From: Pseudomonas sp. Leaf58
GTDB lineage: Bacteria > Pseudomonadota > Gammaproteobacteria > Pseudomonadales > Pseudomonadaceae
Direction: 5' to 3'
NCBI RefSeq assembly: GCF_003627215.1
Contig: NZ_CP032677.1
Span: 2,361,501 to 2,425,500 of the forward strand
DNA: 64,000 bases
Under the pieces are notes generated by a model. The model made no database searches. It worked only from the letters and a program-made list of their open reading frames with translations, and was not told where the DNA came from. Below, piece by piece: positions 56,964-64,000 of this stretch (position 1 is the first letter of the stretch; each line of letters begins with the position of its first letter). The position numbers were made by a program, and so were the translations under genes.

Positions 56964-57734
56964 TCAAGGTGCGCTTCGCGATTCCAGGTCCATATCAGCG
57001 GGCCAGCTCACTTTGGGTGCCAAGCGCAGGGCGAACTCACACCACAGCACATCGTTATGGTCTTTGGGGGCGCTTGGTGATGGCAGGGACGATGGGCCTT
57101 CCTGCATGTAAGTACAGATGTAGGCCCATGCGTACTGGTCAGCGCCCATCGTCACCAGCGGGAAACGGTCGATCACGTTGTGGGTGCCAGGCGTGACGAT
57201 GGACAGCATGACACCCGATTTGAAAATGAACCCACCGTTTGGCAGTGCGCCGTTCTGCGACCAGCGCTCGGCGCGTACTTGGGACCAGTCGTAACTTACG
57301 GGGACGACTTTGCCTTTGTCGAATGGGTTCCACCATTGGCGTTTGAAGTTGTAGGCGTAGATTTTATTGCGGGCTCGGTTGAAACGGATCGGCAGGTCTC
57401 GTGGAGGTGCTAGATCCATTCGCAAAAGGGCAACGATGCACCATGTAATCAAGGTATGCGGGATGACGAGTATGAGGACACTCTCTAGTTCTGTTGGGTC
57501 TGTGTGGGTAATCATCCAAGGCAGGTCGATAAGGGTGGAGATCATGAGTACTAATGCCAGAGCCGATACCACGCCTCGGTATGCCATGGCAGAACGAGGT
57601 ATTTCAAGAAAATTGCTATCTTGATGATTGGGAGTCTGATTGCCCAAGTGGGGCGCTAAAAGCGGTGCATCGCAGGGGGCTGGCAAATCTTCTTTCCATC
57701 CCGTGCAGGGTGGATTAAGTGTCGGACGGCTCAT
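56964..57734 (-). CDS. DUF6708-like membrane protein, T6SS effector partner (copy B)
   Basis: A 256-residue protein with two membrane segments (about residues 54-105) and a C-terminal soluble domain: PIRFNRARNKIYAYNFKR, GKVVPVSYDWSQVRAERW, NGGFIFKSGVMLSIVTPGT, AWAYICTYMQEGPS. It resembles proteins labelled DUF6708 that follow VasX-type effectors; an immunity or accessory role is inference. Its soluble domain is almost the same as in the paralogue at 58569, but its membrane segments differ. It overlaps the mini-effector by 4 bases (ATGA). Confidence 0.8.
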   Translation of the reverse strand: MSRPTLNPPCTGWKEDLPAPCDAPLLAPHLGNQTPNHQDSNFLEIPRSAMAYRGVVSALALVLMISTLIDLPWMITHTDPTELESVLILVIPHTLITWCIVALLRMDLAPPRDLPIRFNRARNKIYAYNFKRQWWNPFDKGKVVPVSYDWSQVRAERWSQNGALPNGGFIFKSGVMLSIVTPGTHNVIDRFPLVTMGADQYAWAYICTYMQEGPSSLPSPSAPKDHNDVLWCEFALRLAPKVSWPADMDLESRSAP

Positions 57735-58267
57735 GGTGTGTCGCCCTTGCTGGTACGTATATTATTTTCTTTAACAATGACTCGGGCGCATGCCGTTGGA
57801 TCATGTTTGTCGGGCCAGTAGCTTAGGTTGAGTTCAGTGGCCGTGATGGTGTGGTGGTCGGACAGTGGCAGTGATCCCTGGATGCTTAGACCTCCCGTCG
57901 CGTCGTTGATCGTTATAACCGGTTGCATATCGGATGCCTTCGAGAAAAGGTCACTAGGTTCTTCATTTTTTGCGTGTGGTTTCACCGGTGTGTTGATGAA
58001 CGAGGCAATCACATCGTGGCCCTCGGTGGCGCACCACGTGGGCAATGGCCTGGGTGGCCCCAAGGGGACCGGCGACACCGCAAAGCGCCGCAAGGTATCT
58101 TCTGCCGCTACCTCGTAGGCCTGCCAGACTTCCTGGTCGAGTAGCACGTAGTCATAGCCTTAGCGCAGCAGCAGGATCGGCAGGCCAGCGTTCGCAGGCA
58201 TTACAGCTGCCGTGGGGGCGGGTATAGCCTCCTGCACGGCGAGGTGAATGGCTTTGTTGAAGCTCAT
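57731..58267 (-). pseudogene. Collapsed VasX/BTH_I2691-type effector (copy B)
   Basis: A remnant of the effector at 59321-62480. From the ATG at 58267 the N-terminal MSFNKAIHLAVQEAIP is followed by small deletions and a stop (LLLR). Next, 138 codons (58147-57731) join the N-terminal part (LLDQEVWQAYEVAAED to HDVIASFIN) straight to a C-terminal tail (SIQGSLPLSDHHTITATEL, SYWPD). Roughly 700-800 codons of the middle, including the membrane region, are gone. The C-terminal tail is only about half identical to copy A, so this is not a fresh duplicate. Confidence 0.85.
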
Positions 58268-58446
58268 GGATAGCACCTTGCCTGTGGCGGTGTGACGGGA
58301 TAGGGAATTTTTCTGGTTTCCGCTGCCGGGTGACGAAATCATGGAGGCGCTGCGGGTAGCTACAGACCTGTTCTGATGGGGTCAGCATGTGAAATTCCTT
58401 TTCGGCTAGTGCACCGTAACTTGCGTCGACTGGGACGGGAGAACAC

Positions 58447-58508
58447 TAGCGAGGAATCAATTCGCGGGGGAGTTTTTGGCGTCCCAAAAACTTGTAGGAA
58501 GTTTCGCT
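58447..58508 (-). promoter_or_regulatory. T6SS-cargo upstream element, copy 2
   Basis: Plus strand begins TAGCGAGGAATCAATTCGCG and ends CTTGTAGGAAGTTTCGCT. It matches the elements at 41265 and 62524 in ends, length and direction. It precedes the collapsed effector and is 59 bases from the ATG at 58388. A 40-codon frame there (MLTPSEQVCSYPQR...) takes the place of the effector start; that frame occupies the 120 extra bases relative to copy A. The rest of the 58268-58568 gap shows no gene. Confidence 0.8.
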
Positions 58509-58568
58509 TTTACATTTTCAGCCGATCTTGGGGCAATAGATTGCCAGCGATATTCAGGTCCGGTTAGC

Positions 58569-59339
58569 TCAGGGAGCTGTTCTCGACTCCAAATCCATCT
58601 CAGCTGGCCAGGCGACTTTGGGTGCCAGACGCAGAGCGAACTCACACCACAGCACATCGTTATGGTCTTTGGGTTCGCCTGGCGGCGGCAGCGCTGAGGG
58701 CCCTTCCTGCATGTAGGTGCATATGTAAGCCCAGGCATGCTGGTCAGCGCCCATGGTACTTAGGTGAAAGCGGTCGATGACGTTGTTCGTGCCCCGCGCG
58801 ACGATGGACAGCATGACACCCGATTTGAAAATGAACCCACCGTTTGGCAGTGCGCCGTTCTGCGACCAGCGCTCGGCGCGTACTTGGGACCAGTCGTAAC
58901 TTACGGGGACGACTTTGCCTTTGTCGAATGGGTTCCACCATCGGCGTTTGAAGTTGTAGGCGTAGATTTTCTGGAGGGCACGGTTGAATCGGATGGGTTC
59001 GTCGCGAGGGGGATATATATCAACTTGGAATCCAAAAATCGTGCACCAGACGCTAAGTAAAAGCACGAAAAATCCAATGACGACAAGATCAATGCTGCCG
59101 ATGCCCCAGCTGTTGGCGATCATATAAGGAACCTGCAGTGTGAATACGGCTGCAGGCACTGCGAGTGCTGAAAGGATGCCTCTAGGTGAAATAGGAGGGC
59201 GAGGCACTTCAAGGTAAATCGTATCTTGATGGTTTGGTATCTGCCTGCCCAAATGTCTGTCAACGCCTGGACGGGTGTCTGGGCCAGGCAGATCCTCCTT
59301 CCAGCCAGCGCAGGGAGGGTTCAGTAATGGGGAGGCCAA
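58569..59339 (-). CDS. DUF6708-like membrane protein, T6SS effector partner (copy A)
   Basis: A 256-residue paralogue of the gene at 56964. The first 45 residues and the C-terminal domain (IRFNRALQKIYAYNFKR, NGGFIFKSGVMLSIVARGT, AWAYICTYMQEGPSALP) are close to it, while the two membrane segments are different. The start is TTG at 59339, which aligns with the ATG of copy B (MSRPTLNPP versus MASPLLNPP). It overlaps the effector's 3' end by 19 bases. It probably protects against, or helps deliver, the effector encoded just upstream. Confidence 0.8.
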   Translation of the reverse strand: MASPLLNPPCAGWKEDLPGPDTRPGVDRHLGRQIPNHQDTIYLEVPRPPISPRGILSALAVPAAVFTLQVPYMIANSWGIGSIDLVVIGFFVLLLSVWCTIFGFQVDIYPPRDEPIRFNRALQKIYAYNFKRRWWNPFDKGKVVPVSYDWSQVRAERWSQNGALPNGGFIFKSGVMLSIVARGTNNVIDRFHLSTMGADQHAWAYICTYMQEGPSALPPPGEPKDHNDVLWCEFALRLAPKVAWPAEMDLESRTAP

Positions 59340-62300
59340 TTGAGTTGCTCCAAAGATTTTATATTGTTCTCTGCCATTGTTATCTGTGCTCTGGCTGACT
59401 CATTATCAACATCAGGCCAATAAATCAGACTCAGCGTCAGAGAGGTAATGTTGTGGTGGTCTGTCAAGGGAAATACCCCTTGGAGGCTTAGGGTCTTGCT
59501 TTCTGTATCGGTATTTTTGTGCAGGCTGTTTAATATGTCGTCTGCAAAAAACCCGGTGGCGTTAAGTGTTGAGCTTGACTGCCGGACCAAACTACTGCTG
59601 TCTCCTGATAAGGTGAGGGTTTCATTGCTTCCTCCTGTTCGATGCAGGTCCAGCTGCCACTGATAATGTGAAATACCCACCGTGAAGTTTGGCATGCTCA
59701 TGTAAGCGGTCAGTACATAGCCAGCGGCCACCGTGCTACCGTCACTGATGACTAATTCACTTTCCCTCTGTTTGAAGCCAATATTTATCGAGGCCTCGGC
59801 TCTCATGCCCAGCGCTGCGGCATTCAGAGCACCAATAGCCAAATCAATATTTTTTGCCTCACACCAATAGCGATGTTCCGGTGGCAGTCCCCATCTGCTG
59901 CGTCGAGCCCATAGTTCTGTCGCGGAGGACTCTTGCTGTTTCGCCCTGGCCGCCAATGCGTATGCTGCCAAGCCCAAGATTATCGCAATTCCCAGCGGCC
60001 CCAGTAATGTGCCTGGGACAAGGGCGGCATAGCCGGCTGGGAAGATCGTGGCAAAGGCGATGGCACCTGCATAGCCATAGGTGTGGGCGGACACATAGTC
60101 ACCCTGTTTATCTGCTCTTCTAGCAGCCCAGGCGTATTGGGCTGTGTCAGATACCCCTGCGAGCGCTGTTAGGACGCCCCCGAATTTAGCAAAGCGTTCA
60201 CCTAAGCTCACGGTGCTAATGGCGCCTGGCCACAGCTTTTCCGGGCGAAGTAACTGTGCAGTAAGCCCCGCGCTCTCGACACTTGCCCCGATTACACCAA
60301 GTGAAGAAGACCAAATTGCGGAAAGCGCTTCTGGGTCTACGTGGGAGGTTTTAAGTAGTGCCTGATAATTCTTGCGTAAGCTATTTTGATGGAACCATAT
60401 GCCACCTAAACCAAGCATCAAGCTGGCACTTATCGGTGTGGTTACAGCGTTCCGCAAACTAAGAGTTGTGTCGCTCGCCAAGGTACGAGCCGCCACTGCG
60501 CTTAGCCGAACGACATTCGCACCGACAGTAACAGTACGAGCCAGGGTGATGGCACCTGCTGCGGCACGTTCCCGCAAGAGAACTAACTGCGCCTGCAAGC
60601 TTTCGGCACTTTCCAACGTCCAGAGCACCACCTCGATCATCTGGTTGCGATTACCCGCTGCCGCGATATTGATCGCCCCACTCAGCACCATGGCCCGCAC
60701 TTTGCGCCCGAGGGGATCACGGAACTGTTTGTCTATCTGCTGCAGAAACGCATCGGTTCGTGCCTGCAAGGTTTCATTGAGCAGGCTCATGTACTCGCCC
60801 ACTGTCAGCGACACCCGCAGCGGGGTCACCTGCTGCCCGGCGAACAGCGCAAATGCCGAACGATGCACATGGCCGATTAGCGTTTGGGTCCGCTCACTGA
60901 TGTGCTGGCTGAGCGCATTACCTGCGCTGTTGGTCGCGGCCAGCAACTGGCCAATGGCATCTTGCAGCGGCCTGATCATCAACAGCTGGCCGTCGTCAGT
61001 ACCGGCGATGCCCTTGATGATGTCGTACACCTTGCCGAAGTCGTCACCGGACAGCGCGCTGACCACCTGCTGCATCAGGTTCTGATTCTTGCCCAGCAAT
61101 GCCTGGTACAGCAGGCTCTGATCGTCTTCCAGTAGCTGCTGCCAGACATGCTGGGTCATCCCGAGCGGCTGACCCTCCTGGGGCAGGGCTTCAGTGGGCC
61201 CGCCGGCCAGGCAGGCGGCCATCATGCGGATGAAGTACTCGACCGAGACCGGATCAAACGCGTCATAGTCGTGGTAACCGATCCGCTGGAACGCTCGTAC
61301 TGCGTAATGGTGCGCATACAACTTACCAACGTGGTCGACCATCGCCTGCCAGTTTTTCAGTTCGCGGTCGTAATCGGCCTGGAACGCGGCGCGGGCGCTT
61401 TCGTCATAACGCGCTTCCAGGCGCTCGCGGGTTTCCTGCTGTTTGCGCGCGATATTGCGTTGGCTCTGCGCTTCGATATCCACTGGCGGCAAATGGGCCT
61501 TGGCCGCGATGGGGCTGTCATTCCACTGCTCGACCTGCTGGGCTTCCCGCTGTGCATCCTCGGTACCTTGTGCGGTGGCCCTGGCAACATGCAGCATCAC
61601 GGATGCCTAGCAACGCCTGCGAGGTGAAGTACTCGAAATGGCGCTGCGGCTGCGCCCGCCATTCCTGCATCGCCCGCACCCAGCCAGTACGTTGCGCGTT
61701 GAGTTCCATCACCATGCCCACCGGGTCGGGCAGCGTCAGCGCCAGCGCCAGCACGCCATTGGGCAGTTGTTCTTGCTGGATAACCTTGCGCACATGATTG
61801 TGGGTTTCTTGCCAGCGGCCCAGGCGGCTGTAAAAGCCGTGAACGCTGGTAAACCTGTTTGAGGAGAAGGTGCTGAACTCCAGCACATTGTCCAGGCCGA
61901 AGCGGAAGGTATCGGTCATGGCGATGCCGAGGCTGGCGGGGTCGTTGCGTGCGGTCTCCAAGCCCACTTCGACGAAGCGGGCGAGGGTGTCGGGGTCATT
62001 GGCGGCGATACCGTTGCGGTAACGGTCGAGTACTGCGCGGGGCCAGGGATCGTTGGCAAAGGCGATCCAGGCTTTGCGGTAGAGCAGGGTATCGATGTTG
62101 ATGAACGAGGCAATCACAGTGTGGCCCTCGGTGGCGCACCACGTGGGCAATGGCCTGGGTGGCCCCAAGGGTATCGGCGACACCGCAAAGCGCCGCAAGG
62201 TGCCTTCTGCCGCTACCTCGTAGGCCTGCCAGACTTCCTGGTCGACTAGCACGTAGACATAGCCTTGGCGCAGCAGGCGCAATTGGTCGGTGTGCATCGG

Positions 62301-62480
62301 GTGGAAGGTGATTTCGCTGTCGTCCGCCAGGCGAAAGGGGCGCCCGGTATCGGGGCGTGGCGCGTAGGCTTCGCGCAGCAGCAGGATCGGCAGGCCGGAG
62401 CGTTCGCAGGCATTACAGCGGCCGTAGGTGTCGGGTATAGCTTCCTGCACGGCGAGGTGAATGGCTTTGCTGATGCTCAT
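59321..62480 (-). pseudogene. VasX/BTH_I2691-type T6SS pore-forming effector, interrupted by one frameshift (copy A)
   Basis: Two frames together encode about 1,050 residues. Frame one (62480 to about 61598) begins MSISKAIHLAVQEAIPDTYG and has CNACERSGLPILLLREAYAP and RLLRQGYVYVLVDQEVWQAY, the VasX_N-like N-terminus. Frame two (about 61597 to 59321) continues MLHVARATAQGTEDAQREAQ and has helical coils and several hydrophobic segments (LMLGLGGIWFHQN, AGAIAFATIFPAGYAALVPG, PLGIAIILGLAAYALAAR), as in colicin-like pore formers of the BTH_I2691 family. Removing one base near 61598 restores LLGIRMLHVARAT. It is either a real mutation or a sequencing error. No vgrG or DUF4123 adaptor is upstream. 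Confidence 0.88.
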
Positions 62481-62523
62481 GAGGCATTCCTTTTCCAGTG
62501 ATTTGACCCAACGGCCAAAACAC

Positions 62524-62585
62524 TAGCGAGGAACGCTTTCGCAGGGGAGCAATGGGCGTCCTAAAACTTTGTAGGAATCTTCGCT
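62524..62585 (-). promoter_or_regulatory. T6SS-cargo upstream element, copy 3
   Basis: Plus strand begins TAGCGAGGAACGCTTTCGCA and ends CTTTGTAGGAATCTTCGCT. It lies 44 bases upstream of the effector ATG at 62480, and only 7 bases from the AraC stop codon. It shares its ends, spacing and orientation with 41265 and 58447. The part TCCTAAAACTTTGTAGGA can form a short hairpin. Confidence 0.8.
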
Positions 62586-62591
62586 TTCGGC

Positions 62592-63548
62592 TCAATGGGT
62601 ACGCGCAGCCCGCACCTCCCGCGCCGTGCAGCCATACTGCTGGCGAAACGCCCGGGTGAATTGCGCCTGGTCGGCAAACCCCCAGCGGAACGCCAGTTCG
62701 CCGATGGCCAGGTGGCAGTGCGGGTCGCGCAGCTGCCGATGCACGGCCTCCAGGCGCTGCTGGCGCACCCACTCGCCAAGGGTATAGGGCGTGATCGCAA
62801 ACAGCTTGTGCAGGTAACGCAGTGACAGCCCGCAGGCGCTGGCGATGGTTGCTGGCGACAGCTCGGGGTCGCCGAGGTGTTGCAGCACATACTGCTCAAC
62901 CCGCGTCAGGTGCAGGGTACTGAGGTTGTTGCCTTCGCTGCCCAGTACCCGCTCATCCTGTTGCAAGGCCAGGAGCAGGGTAGCCGTGGCCTGCTCCAGC
63001 AGCAGGTGGCGGGCAGCCGCGGGGCTGGCGTCAAAATGCCGGGCGCACAGGTCCAGTTGTTCGACAAAGATACGCCCCAGGCCCTGGCTGGCATCGAAGC
63101 AGTGGCGGGTATAGCGCTTGTGCCCCAGCAGGTTGGCCTTGAGTGCGCGTTCGGGCAGCTTGAGTACCCACAGGTCGTTCTGCGCGCGGTAATGGAAGCG
63201 GTAGGGCGCATCGCCGCGCTCGACGATGAAGCCGCCCGGGCTGCAACTGAGTAGGTGGCCTTCCTGCTCGAAATGCACCTCGTTGCTGCGCGGTACGGTC
63301 ACCAGGTAGAACGCTTCATGGTCCTGGCCGATGTGCGCCTTGCTGCGCGAGTAGCCCAGTTGGCTGGAGCGCAGGCGCGACAAGCTGAGGGGCGTGCTGG
63401 GCGTGCTCCAGCGCTGCAGGTGGCCATCGAATGGCTGCTCGGCGGCGAATTCCAGGCTCAACGGGAAGTAGGTATCACTGATGGCTTCGGCCCAGCGCGC
63501 CTGGCGTTCCGCTTGTGGCCAGCCGTGGGTCGAAAGTTCGGTGGGCAT
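62592..63548 (-). CDS. AraC-family regulator (FeaR-like)
   Basis: A 318-residue AraC regulator with a cupin-like sensor domain (AFYLVTVPRSNEVHFEQEGH, CSPGGFIVERGDAPY) and helix-turn-helix (LSPATIASACGLSLRYLHKLF, LAIGELAFRWGFADQAQFTRAFRQQYGCTAREV). The arrangement is of the AraC_binding_2/FeaR kind, common for regulators of amine or aromatic catabolism. The start at 63548 is chosen. The hydantoinase gene upstream is a likely target. Confidence 0.92.
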   Translation of the reverse strand: MPTELSTHGWPQAERQARWAEAISDTYFPLSLEFAAEQPFDGHLQRWSTPSTPLSLSRLRSSQLGYSRSKAHIGQDHEAFYLVTVPRSNEVHFEQEGHLLSCSPGGFIVERGDAPYRFHYRAQNDLWVLKLPERALKANLLGHKRYTRHCFDASQGLGRIFVEQLDLCARHFDASPAAARHLLLEQATATLLLALQQDERVLGSEGNNLSTLHLTRVEQYVLQHLGDPELSPATIASACGLSLRYLHKLFAITPYTLGEWVRQQRLEAVHRQLRDPHCHLAIGELAFRWGFADQAQFTRAFRQQYGCTAREVRAARTH

Positions 63549-63625
63549 GGTTTGTCCTTTTTCAAAGAGGGCAGCATTGAAAAAAGGAACTGCAGGCAAG
63601 CTACTCAAGCAGCTCTTGTTATTGT

Positions 63626-63664
63626 GCCAACCGCCCGGCAGCGCAAAGCTACCGGGCGGTTGGC
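63626..63664. terminator. Hairpin after the hydantoinase gene
   Basis: GCCAACCGCCCGG and CCGGGCGGTTGGC are perfect 13-base arms with a 13-base loop. It lies 33 bases beyond the hyuA stop codon, just upstream of the AraC gene. Confidence 0.85.
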
Positions 63665-63696
63665 AGGCCCATGATCGGCGCGAGCCGACCTGTAGA

Positions 63697-64000
63697 TCAA
63701 GCCCCGCGTGTCACCCGGTAGGTGGCCGAAGGCTCCAGGCGTGCTTGCCAGCCAGGTGGCAGGACGATGTTGGTGGTGTCTTCCTCGATTACGCAGGGGC
63801 CGTGCACGGTCTGCCCGGGCAGCAGGCGGTTACCGTTGAACACCGGCGTGGGTTGCCAGTCGCCGTCGGCACTGAACAGCATCGGGCGCAGCGTGGCCGG
63901 GGTGGGCGCGGGCGGTTGGGCCGGGCCCTGCAACTCGGGCTGCGGCGGGCGCGGCAAGTGGCCGATTACCGAGCATTCCAGGTTCACCAACTCCACCGGG
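63697..64000 (-). CDS. hyuA: Hydantoinase/oxoprolinase A subunit, 3' end only
   Basis: The frame is open to the window edge, so about 101 C-terminal codons are seen. GHPLPRPPQPEL-like linker sequence is followed by TPVFNGNRLLPGQTVHGPCVIEEDTTNIVLPPGW and an ARLEPSATYRV ending in pieces, the usual C-terminus of HyuA/AcxA-type ATP-dependent hydantoinase (N-methylhydantoinase A). The B subunit is not in view. Its stop at 63697 is followed by a hairpin and the AraC regulator. Confidence 0.88.
   Translation of the reverse strand, partial: PVELVNLECSVIGHLPRPPQPELQGPAQPPAPTPATLRPMLFSADGDWQPTPVFNGNRLLPGQTVHGPCVIEEDTTNIVLPPGWQARLEPSATYRVTRGA

Noticed and set aside
58152..58388. 78-codon frame upstream of the collapsed effector
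   Set aside because: It begins at a position equal to the effector start of copy A, but its sequence is only leader plus out-of-frame effector N-terminus; it is better explained as part of the decayed copy than as a gene.

Overview
The window is about 64 kb of high-GC chromosome from a fluorescent pseudomonad, most likely the Pseudomonas putida group. This rests on the pobA/AraC pair, mvaB with a MerR regulator, emrAB with MarR, many FixL-, GlxA-, AraC- and LysR-type regulators, GTG starts, and REP-type hairpins of the TTCGCGGG...CCCGCTCC kind between genes. From memory the order resembles the PP_3516 to PP_3560 neighbourhood of P. putida KT2440; I could not check this. I saw no tRNA, rRNA, CRISPR or replication origin.

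Layout: 1-12 kb holds a cupin, a LysE exporter, a GlxA-type regulator, a CAP-domain secreted protein, a SleB-like cell wall hydrolase, an AEC transporter, a large S8 protease of unusual architecture, a dCache chemoreceptor, a Na+/H+ antiporter-family permease and an orphan FecR. 12-22 kb is a fatty-acid block (acyl-CoA dehydrogenase, acyl-CoA ligase) beside a FixL/FixJ-like two-component pair, then marR-emrAB and an SDR. 22-29 kb has two tandem paralogous hybrid histidine kinases, a MocR regulator, CcoG and DUF3203. 29-39 kb carries MgtC, mvaB with its MerR regulator and a 22-bp palindrome, pobC/pobA for 4-hydroxybenzoate, gamma-glutamyltransferase, LysR, ornithine cyclodeaminase/Lrp, and a START-domain protein.

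39.7-41.9 kb is a gene graveyard of type VI secretion (T6SS) parts: an IS66 transposase remnant, an Rhs remnant fused to a frameshifted VgrG N-terminus, and a 133-residue TssL/DotU-like protein. 42-54 kb is ordinary accessory metabolism: ureidoglycine aminohydrolase, an LLM monooxygenase with a lone sulfonate-type binding protein, DMT transporters, regulators, RidA, a TorF-type porin and a VIT-like membrane protein. 54.6-56.9 kb is a DUF3300-DUF2950 envelope operon.

56.9-62.6 kb is the most unusual part: two copies of an orphan T6SS effector module. The module is a VasX/BTH_I2691-type pore-forming effector followed by a DUF6708-like membrane protein. The larger effector is broken by one frameshift; the second copy has collapsed by internal deletion to a small N-C chimera. 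Each copy, and the vgrG remnant 17 kb away, is preceded by the same 62-63 bp element in the same orientation. I found no other reason for these three places to share sequence, so it looks like a common promoter or leader of T6SS cargo genes. The window ends with an AraC regulator and the 3' end of a hydantoinase (hyuA) gene.
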